NCBI GenBank assembly: GCA_947652115.1
Contig: OX393566.1
Location: 17,606,263 to 17,670,262, forward strand
From: Blastomussa wellsi
Lineage: Eukaryota > Cnidaria > Anthozoa > Scleractinia > Plerogyridae
Length of the DNA: 64,000 nucleotides
Reading direction: 5' to 3'
Shown: one piece after another, positions 1 to 12,156 of the stretch
Layout of the letters: each line of letters starts with the position of its first letter
Position numbering within the stretch: position 1 is the stretch's first letter
Translations under genes and position numbers: made by a program
The notes under the pieces: generated by a model
Database searches by the model: none
Seen by the model: the letters and a program-made list of their open reading frames with translations, nothing else
What the model was told of the DNA's origin: nothing

Positions 1-2131
1 TACAACGCTAAAACGGATCTATTCTTATTCATAGTCCTCCTCATGACACAGAATTATTGCCCTTAAGAAACAAGTGCGAAGCAAGAAAACGGTCGAAAGA
101 TCGAAATCGAAAAAGGAACGGCAAATCAGTACAAATGTCACGGCACGTAGGAGTCGCGCAGGCTTGTCAACATTTTTACACTTTCCACTTCTTCGATCGA
201 TATCACCGAAAACTCCTAGCCTTCTTCTCAAATTTCCAAAACTCCAAGCATGTTCAAGAAAATCCCGACGAACAATTGAAGTCCAGAATCTCCTTCAAAA
301 CATAGCGTAGATCTGCTTCGTGTGTCACTGCTTCGGATCGACCTTTCCGCCATCTTTGATTAGAAGACCGCTGATCATGGATATAGCGGGCTGTGAGAAC
401 ACTCGGCCGTCATCAAACATTTTGTTGTCAATTACAATTTTGTATGAGAACGATCGGCCGGTCGTTCTCACAGCGTTTTTGAAATTCAAATGTATTTGGT
501 ATTGAAATCAAAACTCTGATTTTATTCTTTGTGTTTTTTTATTTACTTATTTTTTGTAAATATACTCTAGTTTATTTTTGTTTTTTCATTTCCGAAACAT
601 GTTTCTCAATTTTTTTTTCATTTTTTTTTAATCAAAATTAAATTTATTTTAAAACATTTGTAGTATATCCCTTTTATTTTTTTATATATTTTTTTTATTT
701 TTCAGAAAAAAAAAATTATTCAACGAAAAAGTGTTTTTTTCTTCGCTTTTTCTTCGAATATTTTAGAATTTGGCCCAATTTTTCTGTGAGAACAGTCGGC
801 CACCATATTAGAGACGAAGACTTTACAAAGGACGGCTGGCAGCAAAACAATATGTTAACTGAGGGCGCGTCAGTACCATTTCCTTGAGCTCGTTTAACAT
901 TCCGTCAAGGTGCCCTTGTTGAAGCTTGTTGAAGATTCAGCTGTCAACCCACTTCAGCGATCCTTAAATACAAATACAGAAAAAGAAACCGCTTCGGCAA
1001 ACAGACGAAAAACATTAAGCGCTGGACGTTTACGTAAAACGCGTGGTTTAGCGATCAATTCGCTGGAGAGGAAAAAATGAGAAAAATTCTGGAACCAGTG
1101 TGTGGGCATATATCGGGATATGGACCAACTTTGAATCAAGACCCCATTAAAATGAAACGACTTTTCAGTCGGGGCGAAACAGTTTCGTGCGAACGGACTA
1201 AGATGAAAACTGCCGATTACCATGCAAGACCATGCAAATACTCACCATGTGGTTTTGAATGGCTTCATCATTTTACGTTTACATGTAATTTATCTTGTCC
1301 AAATGCCTGAATGTTCAAGCTGGGCAATTTGTGAGGTTATGCTTGCTTAAATACTAAAAGCTATACTTGTTATATACATGCAGAAATCTCAAGAATGGCT
1401 TTGTAATCTTGAAAATACCTATAGCATGTTATTTAAAATTATGGTAATACTTCCATACAGATGTTTTAATTATAAAGAGATGTGAATCTTCATTTTGTAA
1501 ATATCCTTCTCGCTACACAACGCAAATCTGTGAAGGAATTTTATATCACAACCTTGTATTGTTTATAAATTTTATTTATCCAACCATAATTTTGTACAGC
1601 TTAACAAGTTTAGGTGTACAGACACAAGCCATTTTTGGCGAAAAAAGGTTTCAGCCAAGATACCAGCCAGGGTCTCAGTGTTACTTGCTTGTGGTTAGCT
1701 GTCACCAAGGCACGCTTCTTTAACAGCTTGTGGTTAACTTTCACTCTGGCCCTACTCTGGTTTGCTTCCTCGGCTCGAATCCAAGGAAATTTAAGAATAC
1801 TCTAAGGAATGACAAATTTGAAGGGATAATAGTTTATATCTTTGCCCTTAGATAGTTCTGAGGGGAATGGCACCGTGATATAATTATCATTCTTGTCTCT
1901 TCAAAAACAAAATAGGGTGAAAGGTAATCCATTTGGTTATCTATGGATCTAAGAAGAGGGAAAGCAATGTTAAATCAAATAGTCATGCTGGGTTTAATAT
2001 CCTTCTTGGCATACCATTGCAGATCAGCATTGTAAATCAACAGTACCCTGCCCCACTCCAGCCCCAGGAAGCAAGAACTATAAGGAATTTATTGATTAAG
2101 GGAGCAGTGGCACGGCTGGGCATGCGCATTA
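1..2131. other. Gene-free AT-rich flank left of the Polinton
   Basis: I see no protein-coding gene. Short open frames here are isolated, lack recognisable motifs and overlap on both strands. Positions 500-720 are a very T-rich low-complexity tract. Positions 390-800 contain several copies of a TGAGAAC-n2-TCGGCC motif, described separately. The left end of the Polinton must lie here or just to the left, but I could not identify its terminal inverted repeat. Confidence 0.5.
392..805. repeat. Repeated and inverted TGAGAAC..CGGCC motif cluster
   Basis: TGTGAGAACACTCGGCC occurs near 394. A near-palindrome with TGAGAACGATCGGCC and its reverse complement lies at 447-472. TGTGAGAACAGTCGGCC recurs near 786. 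Two direct copies and one inverted copy flank an AT-rich core of about 300 bp, which fits the ends of one or two small terminal-inverted-repeat elements. The superfamily is unknown. Confidence 0.35.
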
Positions 2132-5100
2132 GTGCGCATTAGAGATCTTTTAACGTTTGCAAGAGAAAACAAAACAAAGTTTACAAATATTGTTGAAAAC
2201 GAAATCCTAAAGTTAAAAAGGGTAAAAGTAAGTTTTGGGTTACAAGCAAAGTCTTCAATAGAAAGAAACGGTGAAACGCAACACATGAAACATTATTTTC
2301 GAGAAAAAGAACCGCATGTTTTCAACAGGCATGATGAAGAACTGATAAAACAAAAATTCGATGAATTCATTGAAAGAACAAAGGGACAAATAGAGAACTG
2401 GTCTGAGAAGGGATCAGGATGAGAAGTTGAAAGAATAATAGTTGCGTTAGTGAATGTCGCACGCTATCAGCCATTGCGCGGAGGAACTTATTTGCCTCTT
2501 CCATCCCATCTGGCAAACAAGAAAGCAATCATAAACGTACAAAACAGGGACAATCAATGCTTGAAGTGGGCACTCAGAGCTGCTTTATTCCCTGCATCAA
2601 AAGACCCACAAAGACCAAGCAAATATCCTGTTAACGATGGTATTAACTACCAAGGCATAGATTTCCCAACACAGGTAAAACAAATAGACAAGCTTGAGGC
2701 GCAAAACAAAGGCCTCGCAATAAATGCCTTTAGCTGGGAAAACAACTGTGTGATAGTCCACAGGATAAGTAAGAAAGAAAGAAGTTTACCAAGGATAAGC
2801 CTGATGCTAATAGAGTCAGGGGAAATACAGCACTATTGTTATGTAAAACGGGTGAGCGCTTCGCTGTTCGATCAGAACAAAAACAGCAACGCAAAGCACT
2901 ACTACATGTTGTGCTTAACTGGTTTCTCACGAGCGGAGTTGCTCGAAAACCACAAAAAATATTACAACGGCGTGAATGGCAGGCTGACAAGGATCGAGAT
3001 GCCGGAAGAGGGGAAAAACACCCTTTCTTTCCAAAATCAACACAAATAGACACAAACAGGTGAAGGTGCCATACGTGATGAATGCGGACTTTTGAGGTTT
3101 GGTCAGGCTCCTGCTCTTGGCGAGGGCCAGAGACTAAGCAAAAAAGCTACACGGAGAAGACTGGATGGCATGAGGCATGCGGGCATTCTTGCATGGTGGT
3201 CAGAAGCGACGGCGAAGTTACTGGGTCAAAAGTTTACAGGGGCGAAAATGCGGTGGGAACGTTTCTAAGTGACATTCTGCAGGAGGAGGTTGCAATAAGA
3301 GAAAGTTTGGCCGCACCCAAGCCGATTGTTATGACGGCAGAAGACTGGGAAAAACACAAAAACGCAACTGATTGCCATATTTGTAAGAAAAGTTTCATAA
3401 AGGATGAATTCTTAGACTGATTACCTGTTTTAACAAACCAAAAGACAAATATTTGGGCCAAAGCCACAAAAAATGTTTTTACTTTGCACAGACAAAAGTG
3501 GATTTTCTTTGTTTGAAAAGGTTGCCAGAAAAAGAAAACAAAGAAGCGGCAAAAAATCAGGAAGCGTGTTTGTTCTGCGCAGAACCTTTGCTTCAGAAGA
3601 ACTTTCGGGACGCGGTGAAGGACCACTGTCACATAACTGGCAGGTTCCGCGGGGCCGCGCACAACGCATGCAATCTTAAACTGCGAATAAACCCCCAGAC
3701 GGCCCCAATACCAGTTGTATTTCACAACCTGAGGGGTTATGGCGCGCATCATTTAATGCAAGCGATGTCTCAGCGGCAGAAAGAAGTGAAATGCATCGCC
3801 AACAACATGGAAGCGTGCATCATATTTTCAGTAGGGAATTTGTATTTCATTGACAGCTTGAACTTTCGGCAAGGAAGCCTTGATTCACTTGTAAGCGCAA
3901 CCCCAAAGGAGTCATTAAAAATAACATGAAACATCTCAGAAGGCAGCGAACTGCTTAAAAAGGGTATTTAACCTTACGAGTACATGGACTCATGGGTGAG
4001 ATTCAGCGAGGCGAGTCTGCTGGACAAAGACAAGTTTTACAGCAAACTGAATGACGAGCACATAACAAATGGTCTGGGGGCCTTTCGAATGCAAAACTCT
4101 GGGCGACTATCACGATCTTTACGTGAAAACGGATGTCGCCCTGCTGGCTGGTGTTTTCGAGAACGTCCGAAACCGATGCCAAGAGCAGTACGGGTTAGAT
4201 CCGGCACATTATTACACGTCGCTAGGCCTGAGCTGGGACGCGCTCTTGAAAAAGACGGGAGTCGAGCTTGATTTATTTACAGACCTTGAAATGCATCTCT
4301 TCGTGGAAAGTGGGATGTGTGGTGGAATCTCGTTGGTAAGGAAGAGGTACGCCAAGGCAAACAACCCCTTGCTGCCTGACTACGACTCCAGCAAACCGAA
4401 AAAAATATATTATGTACCTCGATGCAAACAACCCTTACGGATGGGCAATGAGCAAGCCCCTTCCCAAAAGATATTTCAAATGGAAACGCGTTATGCCAAC
4501 AGAGCAGGAGATCCTCAAGAAAAACGAGAACGCAAAGAATGGGTGGATTCTAGAGGTTGATCTTGAATATCTCGCAGAACTGCACGAGGAACACAACAGC
4601 TATCCCATGGCACCGGAGAAAAAAGTCGTGAAAAAGGAATGGGTGTCGGACTACCAAACGAATTTAATGAAAGACCTGGACTTAACAGCCCCGGACAACA
4701 AGAAGCTTCTGCTGACCCTCGAAGACAAAAACAACTATGTAGTGCATTACAGAAACCTTTAGTTTTATCTGAAGTCGGGCATGAAACTAAAACGCGTGCA
4801 CAACTCAGTTTTCGGCAAAACCATGGAAAACCTGCGCAGCCGTGTTGACATAAAATCGTGCGCAGCAACGAGAAGGACAAAATAAGGAAATTTGTTGCCA
4901 GCCCTTTGTGCTCAAGGTTTGCCGAATTTACAAACGACACGGCGGGGATCCACATGCATAAAAGCAAGCTGCTGCTGAAAAGACCTGTATAGAGCTTTTG
5001 TACACAGACGCCGACAGCCTTCTGCTTGAGATAGAAACGGATGACGTCTACAAATATCGAAAGAAACAAATTTCTTTATGATATGAGCGATTACCCGAAG

Positions 5101-5403
5101 GAGCATCCAGTACACTCAAACGCCAACGAAAGATGAATGTGCCGTAACGCCGATAGCAGAGTGCGTGTGTCTGAGGTCGAAAATGTACTCGATTCTGAGG
5201 GCGGACGAAAAAAACATCAAAAAGCGAAGGGCGTAAAAAAGAGCGTTGTCAAGAAACGAATAATGCATGAACAGTACAAGGAACCACTTATAGGTGCGAA
5301 ACAGTTATGGCATGGAATGAACATTCTTAGAAGCGAGGGGCATGAGATATATGGCATGCACGTAAACAAGATTTCGCTGTCCGCGTTTGATTCAAAACGC
5401 TAG
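2132..5403 (+). pseudogene. Polinton family B DNA polymerase (protein-primed type), pseudogene
   Basis: Collinear pieces of one polymerase lie in shifting frames. The N-terminal region (2,132-3,049) contains GGTYLPLPSHLANKKAI, a block typical of cnidarian Polinton polymerases, and is broken by a TGA at about 2,420 where Trp is expected. A CHIC zinc-binding pair lies near 3,380. DHCHITGRFRGAAHNACN, an endonuclease VII-like Cys/His block, lies near 3,630 and is followed by the exonuclease-type FHNLRGYGAHHLM. Polymerase motif A (YLDANNPYGWAM) is near 4,415, motif B (NSVFGKTMENLRSRVDI) near 4,805 and motif C (LYTDADSLLLEI) near 5,000. At least seven frame changes or stops separate these blocks, so no active enzyme is encoded. 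The order of the motifs and the neighbouring integrase make the assignment secure. Confidence 0.85.
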
Positions 5404-5534
5404 ATAGCAGATGATGGGATCCATACAAATGCTTACGGGTACACAAGGCCTTTCTTTACAGATGCTAAAATAGAGAGTTTGCTCGGGGGGTTAGAAGCTT
5501 TATTAACAGATACAGATTTGCTCACAGCACTTTG
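5404..5534. other. Gap between convergent polymerase and integrase remnants
   Basis: The polymerase remnant reads right into this stretch and the integrase remnant reads left into it, so it is a convergent 3' junction. Frame remnants such as a tail resembling the last polymerase residues may continue to about 5,510. No other gene is visible. Confidence 0.4.
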
Positions 5535-6502
5535 TTAGAGTTGCTTGGGGGGTAACTGTGTGTTTGGAGGGACAGCCAGCAGTTGTTAACGAACAAAGCC
5601 GCGCTTGGGCCCATCGTGCAGATAGTAGAAAACGGGTTGATTTGGTTTGGTAAAAGATCTTCCAATGTTGTAAACTTTCAACGACCAGATTGGATCTGTG
5701 ATTCTTTTTACACCACCTTCAAGCTCGCCGGGTTGGTAGAGGTAACGAACTTGGACAAGAGAGGGGAGGATCTTTTCGCTTTTTCCAACAGGCCTTAAAT
5801 AAGATGTCGATGGCCTTGCATAAACAGCCTTTTCTTTGATGGCGACTGCGGGCTTCTTGCCGGTAAGGCTTGTTAACTCGTTGTTCAAAGCCAAAACAAC
5901 TTCAGGAAGCCTTTTCACCCACGCAGTGGACCGCTGGCCCTCATGGAGTCGCATTTCCACGGCGTACTGGTGCGGTTGAAACGTTCAACAGTGGCCTAGT
6001 CGCGGTGAATGTCAACGCGCCCGCGCTGGATGTGGGTTTTGTGATTTTCCATGTCTCTTGTAACAGCGCCAATGAATTCGCGCACGGGGTCAACCTGCAG
6101 CAGTTGAGGCCATTTAAGAGACGCGCGCTTGTAAATCTTCTGAAAGGCCTGGGCGACCTCATCAGAATTTTTCGAAGTCAAGGGTTCGGCCTCTTTGTAG
6201 CGACTGGCCACGTCGACAACGGTCAGCGCGTATTTGAAAACTTTGCGCCCGCGGGGCAGTTTGTCGTTTGGCAGAAAAAGAAGGTTCGCTTGGTGGACCG
6301 CGTTGGGTGTGGACACGTAGAATTTTGGTCGAGGAATGCGCCTCTGAGCGGGAAGGTATATCTACCAGAAGGCTTACTTGATCAGCCACTTTTTTGCGGT
6401 GTCTTCTGGTACCTTGGCGGCCTCGGATATTTTTTTGATAGCAGCAATGCCTTTCCAATATCCCCCAGAGTCGTAGTATATCTTTGCGAGTTTGGCGTCC
6501 AT
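5535..6502 (-). pseudogene. Polinton retroviral-type integrase (rve core), pseudogene
   Basis: The gene reads leftward from an ATG at 6,502 (start MDAKLAKIYYDSGGYWKG, the usual N-terminus of Polinton integrases). The catalytic core (about 6,316-5,996) includes ALTVVDVASRYKEAEPLTSK, which carries the first catalytic Asp region, then a LLQVDPVREFIGAV block where the usual second-Asp context (VDxGxEF) is altered. The C-terminal part (5,960-5,586) has LPEVVLALNNELTSLTGKKP and ends in GPKRGFVR. A premature TAA follows that segment, and reading continues to a natural TAA at 5,535-5,537. At least two frameshifts break the core. The usual length is about 320 codons, which matches the span. The product inserts Polinton DNA into chromosomes. 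Confidence 0.85.
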
Positions 6503-6531
6503 CACGTTATATAAGTAAAGAGCTAAAAAGT

Positions 6532-6958
6532 TTAAAGGAACCGAAAGGCTGCGTAACCAAAACCGAGCGCCCCGGCGCAAACGAAAATGAGTTCACCATT
6601 TTTCTACTGCTCGGCTTGGCTGATAGAAATCAGAGAACTTGGGCTCTTTCGGAGGTATCATTCGTTCTTCAGGATGCGCCTGGTTGTAGAGTTTTAAGGC
6701 GTAGTCAGTGTTGGTGAAGTTCTGCTTGGTATCCTCCTTTATTTACGCGTTTGTCGCAATCCAGTCGAGAAGTTTGGTGCGGTCACGTGTGTATTTTTGC
6801 GTACGCAGCTTGATACGCCTCGAGAGCTTTATCATGGCGCATTTTTCTTCTTTCGCTGCTTTGTCACCGCCACCAAAAGCCCTCGTGAGATAATTACCGC
6901 CGATAAAAGCCGCTGCGTTCAACACAGCCCCGCCAACTATAATTACGATACTTGCCAT
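6532..6958 (-). pseudogene. Small Polinton membrane protein, broken
   Basis: From ATG 6,958 the frame encodes a hydrophobic N-terminal segment (SIVIIVGGAVLNAAAFIGG) followed by a Lys/Glu-rich part. A TAA at 6,743-6,745 stops it, but the same frame continues with a soluble stretch. After a 1-nt frameshift near 6,585 it ends in a second hydrophobic segment (ELIFVCAGALGFGYAAFRFL) and TAA at 6,532. The whole is about 140 codons with a membrane segment at each end. It sits 30 bp upstream of the integrase start and is transcribed in the same direction. I recognise the layout from cnidarian Polintons, but no function is known to me. A virion membrane or capsid-associated role is only an inference. 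Confidence 0.6.
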
Positions 6959-7175
6959 GCGTTGGTTGAAAGGATTTTTTGATCCTCCAGGTACTGTTTG
7001 AGCGCAACGGTACCCGTCATTACAGCTGTGAACATTGCGTAGTTTTCGATAGAATTAGAAAGATCACCTGTAAAACTTTTATTGAACGTTTTTTGGCAAC
7101 CCAGCCTATGCTAGCAGCGAGGCCGATAAGGGTGGCGGCATCCATGACTGTTTTCACGAGCTTGTTGTCGGACAT
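6943..7175 (-). pseudogene. Small Polinton protein starting MSDNKLVKTVMDAAT, frameshifted
   Basis: ATG at 7,175 opens a frame with MSDNKLVKTVMDAATLIGLA, a mildly hydrophobic helix-like start. A frameshift near 7,065 moves the rest into another frame, which ends LEDQKILSTNAWQVS at a TAA at 6,943. The stop overlaps the start of the next gene (ATG 6,958) by 16 bases, as in compact viral gene blocks. About 76 codons. No function is recognised. Conservation with other Polintons is inferred from the coupling to its neighbours. Confidence 0.55.
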
Positions 7176-7212
7176 GTTGGTTATAGAAAAAAGAAAAAAT
7201 ATTTAATTGAAA

Positions 7213-7254
7213 TTATTCCTCGCCTTCTTCTACCTCAAACACTTCTTTGAAATG
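7213..7254 (-). pseudogene. 3' end of a Polinton minus-strand gene cut off by the gypsy insertion
   Basis: Reading left from the 5' edge of the gypsy target duplication, the frame encodes DHFKEVFEVEEGEE and stops at TAA 7,213-7,215, 38 bp before the next gene. Reading through the right-hand target duplication at 12,157-12,161 adds a few more codons (ARNP) before the Penelope element begins. The body of this gene is therefore displaced or lost. Function unknown. Confidence 0.5.
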
Positions 7255-7259
7255 ATCAG

Positions 7260-7413
7260 TGTAATATCCAGTCCAGTATTCCGAGATTTGCAACATAGTT
7301 CAGTTCGCACATGCGCATTAGCAACACTTTGCATTACCACGTTGTCAGCTCGAGTCGGAGAAGTTTGTTCTATTAAAGCATTGTTTATACTGAGAAGACT
7401 AGCGGTTGTTACA
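7260..7413 (+). repeat. 5' LTR of the gypsy element
   Basis: 154 bp, starting TGTAATATCC and ending GCGGTTGTTACA. It is nearly identical to 12,003-12,156. This is unusually short for a gypsy LTR. It should carry the promoter and the R region. ATTAAAGCATTG near its 3' part may be a polyadenylation signal. Confidence 0.95.
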
Positions 7414-7414
7414 C

Positions 7415-7427
7415 TGGCGACGAGGAT
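7415..7427 (+). promoter_or_regulatory. Putative tRNA primer-binding site
   Basis: TGGCGACGAGGAT begins one base after the 5' LTR, the position where a tRNA primer anneals for minus-strand DNA synthesis. The matching tRNA cannot be named without a tRNA set. Confidence 0.6.
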
Positions 7428-7554
7428 ACCACGCTATATTAAGCACAAAGAAGAAAGAAGAAAGCAAGAGAAACCAAACCAGAGAGTTTTGAAGCCCAGC
7501 GAGAGAGGTTAACAAGACAAACACGTCAACGCGTGAATCAATCGATCGACAAAC

Positions 7555-10500
7555 ATGCCCGACACCGAAGAAGCAACCGGCGGCACCGCGCCAGCAGCAC
7601 CAGTACAAGTTATCACAGCGACGAGAAATCTCAAATCTCAACCATTCAACCCGGGAGATGACCCAATCGGCACAGGTAAAGCGTGGGACGACTGGCTCGA
7701 AGAAATCGAGCGCGAATTCAGATATTTCAAGATTACGGAACCGCTCGACAAGAAAGATGCACTCATCATTTATGGCGGGAAGGAAATCGCTCGTCTGGAG
7801 AAAAGCTTACCGAACCCAACGGATGGCGGTAACGACTATGAGAAGATGAGGAAAAAGTTGAACGACTACTTCAAACCCAAGAAGAATAAACACCACGCAA
7901 GATATGTATTCCTCAAAATGAGACCAGCACATGGCGAAACAACGAACGCGTACGCTGCACGTTTAAGAGAGAAAGCCAACGACTGCGAATTCGAAGCAAA
8001 CTGCGATGAACGAATCCTAGAACACCTCATCCAGACAACACAGAATCGTTCGCTAATCCAGAAGGCTATTAACAAGAAATGGGATTTAACACAGTTTCTC
8101 ACCGAAGCTGCACAGATCGAAGACACAACACTTCAAATAAGCGACATGAAAATTCCCCAAGATGTAAAGAAGGTCGAAAGACAGTCTGGAAAGTGGCATC
8201 CGCCCAAGAACGATGGAAAAGACAAGAAAAAGCAACCATGTGGATACTGTGGACAAACAGGCACACACGAGGAAGGCAAGAACTGTCCAGCATATGGGAA
8301 GAAATGTATGAAATGCCAGAAGTTTAACCACTTCAGCTCAGTATGCAAGTTCAGAGGACCTCCCAACAGTAAGAAAAGCCATGGGCACAAACACAGACGA
8401 AAACCACCAGAAACTTCGAGGGACAAACACCGTGTCAAGCGAACCACAGAAGAAGATGCTGATAACTCAACAAGTTCTGATGACGAATTTTTCTGCCAAG
8501 CCGTACGTCATCTTAAGCAGGTGAAGAAAGTCAAAACAGATAACGAGAACAGAACTGTGTCAGTGAAGATAGAAGATGTTGATGTTAGAGTTGAGCCGGA
8601 CAGTGGTGCAGAGGTGAATGTTATGGACGAACACCAATTCAAAGCACTGTCAAATCGATGAAGCGTAAAGCCAACACTACATCCAAGCAGAGTGAAGCTG
8701 AGTACCTTACAAAGTGAGCTTCCCGTGAAAGGAGAATTCACAGCGACCGTAAGGAACCAGACCTGCGGAGCAGTCGCAAGATTTGTTGTGGTCAGGGGTA
8801 GAATCAATTCCCCACCGCTCATCAGCAAAGACACCCTCAGAGAGCTAGGTATGTTACAGATCCGAGAAGATGGCTCTTTCGCCGAGACCAATGACCTGAG
8901 AATCCAGGAAGAGTTGCCAGACATCAAGAGTGTCAAGCAAGCTGTAGCACTCAATCCCGAAATCAAAGCAATCACTGATCGATACAGCAATGTACTCAAG
9001 GGCATTGGGAAGATACGAGACATCAAGAATGGAAAAGAGTTCTATGCTAAATTCAGCATGAGACCAGAAGCTGCTCCTGTAGCCCAGAAACCAAGACCAG
9101 TCGCATATTATTTGCAAGAGCCCTTAAAGAAATGGCTTGAACAGTGTGTAGAAGAGGAGATATTTGAAGAGGTACCTGAAGGTGAACCAGTAACATGGTG
9201 CTCTCCATTAGTAGTTCAACCAAAGCCAAAGTTCAGCAGCGTAGATAAGGAAGACCTGGAACCACACATGATTAGGGCCAGTGTAGATCTCAGGATACCC
9301 AACCAATTCATAGAGAGACACAGGATGACCCAAGGAACGGTTGTTGAGGACTTTATGTACAAGTTCCACGACTGTACCATCTTCTCCAAGTTTGACATGA
9401 GGCAGGGTTACCACTAACTGCTTCTTGATCCAGAATCAAGAAAAGTTGCCACCTTCAGCACACCATGGGGGAACCTGCGACCAAAACGTCTAATCTTTGG
9501 AGCAAAAGCATCGCAAGATCTCTTTGATGAAGCTATCTACCGAATTTTTGGAGACATACCAAGGTGCCTCAACCAGCGCGATGATATCCTGATAGGAGGG
9601 AAAGACATAAAAGAACACAACAAAACATTGGAAGCCGTTCTGCAGAGAGCAACAGATTTTGGTGTCACTTTCAACCCTGAGAAGTGCCAATTCGGAGTGG
9701 AAGAGATAGAGTTCTATGGGCACAAGTTCACGAGGAACGGATTAAAACCAAACCCAGAGAAGGTCAGAGCCGTGAAGGAAAGCAGCCCACCAGAATCGAA
9801 AGAAGCTGTACGAAGCTTTTTTGGCATGACTGGGTATTTATCAAAGTTCATCCCCAAATACGCATCACTAACCGCACCCTTGAGACAGCTGACCCACAAA
9901 GATACGAAGTTCAAATGGGGAGCAGAAGAGAATGAAGCATTTGAGAAGCTCAAAGCAAGCATAACAAGTGAAAGCACAATGGCGTACTTCAACCCAGCAA
10001 AAGCTATTGTTGTGAGAGTTGAAGCCAGCTACCATGAAGGACTATCAGCCGGATTATTCCAGGACACAGGCAATGGCCTCCAGCCAGTCCACTTCATTAG
10101 CCGCAGCATGACTGACACCGAGAAAAGATACAGTCAGACAGAGAAAGATGCCCTCTCCATACATTGGGCAAAGAACAGATTCAGCATTTACCTTCTGGGA
10201 GCGCCAAAATTCAAGATCATCACAGCTCACAAACCATTACTTCCGTTGTTTAACAAGGCAGCCATGCGACTCCCACCAAGAATAGAAAAATGGGTAATGG
10301 GAATGCAAGATGTTGACTTCGAGCTAATCTATGAGCCTGGAAAGGATGACGCCGACCCACTTGACTTTCTGTCGAGACACCCTTTACCAGAAACTGGAAA
10401 GGATACCATAGAGAGAGTGATCAAGTACACGGTGACAGCCGAACATGCTGTTGTTGTTGAGCACATCAAGGAAGAAACTCTCAAAGACACCCAGCTTCAG

Positions 10501-11861
10501 AAACTTTCCATCAGAATACTCACTGGAGATTGGGAACAACACAAGAAGGACCCAGACATTGCACAATTTTATAGTGTACAGAATGAGTTGTACGTAGTCA
10601 ATGACCTAATCTTCAGGATGAATCAGATCATTGTCCCAACAAGCCTACAGAGAAAGGTCATCAAGGCAGCACATCACCTGGGACACCTGGGAATGACAAA
10701 AACAAAGCAGATGTTAAGAGCAAAGTATTGGTTTCCAACCATGAACAGTATGGTAGAGCAGATCATCGGTCAATGTTACGAATGTCAGGTAACCACGAAG
10801 CAGCACAGACAGGAACCCATCAAAGGCACAGACATACCAAAGAAACCCTGGGATGTCATATCTGTAGACTTCAGCGGACCCTATCCTGACGGTCATTATA
10901 ACCTAGTGGCCATTGACAAGAGAACAAGATACCCTGAAGTCATGAAAACTCACTCGACAGCATTCCAGCCGACCATGGAAAAGCTCAAAACCATGTTTGC
11001 CACTCATGGGACTCCAAGACAGCTAGAAAGCGATAATGGACCACCATTTAACTCCAGAGAATTTGCCGAGTTTGCCAAAACAGAGGGATTCCACCATCAC
11101 CGAGTTACCCCAGAACACGCACGTGCTAACGGAGAGGCGGAAAGCTTCATGAAACTACTGAATAAGACTGAGCAGATCGCTCGTCTCAATGGGGGAAAAA
11201 GCAGTGTAGCTGTTCAAGAGATGCTAACAGGCTATCGCTCAACACCGCATCCTGCTACTGGCGTGCCACCATATGAAGCCCTAATGAACAGGCAGATCAG
11301 AACCAAACTAGATCACCAAGCGAGGGAGTGCAATGAGAATCCCCGTGACACAGCCATCGATAAGCGGGATGAGAAATACAAAGATAAGATCAAACAGCCG
11401 AGAACAGGAACACCAAGGAACACAATTTCTTAGTCGGAGATCATGTCCTGTTGAAACAGAAAAAGAGAAACAAATGGTCTACCGCATTTGAACCAGCATT
11501 CTACAGAGTAACTCGAATAGACGGATCAAGCATTGCAGCAAAAAGGATCACAGATGGACGCGAAGTGTACCGTGACGCAAGCCAGTTCAAGATTGCTAAC
11601 TCATTGATCCAGGAAAACACCAGCGAAGAAAATGAAGACCAGGAAGAACAAACGAACCAAGAGGATTGGAGAGAGAAGATTCTACTGAATGCCAACCCTC
11701 ACTCAGTCCAGGAGGAGACTAAGGAAAGCAGCGCAAAGGAAGCAGCTAAAACCAACACCAGTGACAAAATGGACCGGAGCAAACAACCAGTGCCAGCAGC
11801 TACCACCAGACCAAGGCGTGATCGAAAACGTCCAGAGTATTTGAAAGACTTTGTCACCTAA
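7555..11861 (+). pseudogene. gypsy gag-pol polyprotein, disrupted by two stops and one frameshift
   Basis: ATG 7,555 starts a gag region. Two zinc knuckles (CGYCGQTGTHEEGKNC, CMKCQKFNHFSSVC) lie near 8,238-8,345. The protease has DSGAEVNVM near 8,600 and is cut by TGA at 8,659. The same frame resumes directly. Reverse transcriptase includes FSKFDMRQGYH, where a TAA at 9,415 stands for an expected Gln. The active-site box reads NQRDDILIGG instead of the common YxDD. RNase H (about 9,990-10,380) has VRVEAS and ITAHKPLL, where acidic catalytic residues are usual. Integrase has a zinc-binding HHLGHLGMTKTKQM region with C..C near 10,780 and core Asp/Asp/Glu in SVDFSGPYPDG, LESDNGPPF and NGEAESF. 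A frameshift near 11,400 separates the C-terminal tail (to 11,861). Both stops fit C-to-T changes. Confidence 0.9.
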
Positions 11862-11986
11862 AGACTGTACTTTAACTGTACCTAACACAGAACAGAAAGG
11901 ACTGTGCTTTAACATAGCATGCCTAGTCTAAGTTAGGACACATGTTTTAAGTTGCGTTGTTTTTCACTTAAGGAAGAGACTATCTC

Positions 11987-12002
11987 GAAAGAAAAGGAGA
12001 AA
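11987..12002 (+). promoter_or_regulatory. Polypurine tract of the gypsy element
   Basis: GAAAGAAAAGGAGAAA lies immediately before the 3' LTR, the expected place and composition for plus-strand priming. Confidence 0.8.
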
Positions 12003-12156
12003 TGTAATATCCAGTCCAGTATTCCGAGATTTGAAACATAGTTCAGTTCGCACATGCGCATTAGCAACACTTTGCATTACCACGTTGTCAGCTCGAGTCG
12101 GAGAAGTTTGTTCTATTAAAGCATTGTTTATACTGAGAAGACTAGCGGTTGTTACA
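12003..12156 (+). repeat. 3' LTR of the gypsy element
   Basis: 154 bp copy of the 5' LTR with one difference by eye (A at 12,034 against C at 7,291). It is followed directly by the target duplication ATCAG. Confidence 0.95.

Noticed and set aside
954..1310. Overlapping frames on both strands
   Set aside because: No motif, no splice or neighbour support, and mutual overlap suggests chance.
5870..6514. 214-codon + strand frame
   Set aside because: It is antisense to the Polinton integrase, whose motifs are clear on the minus strand.
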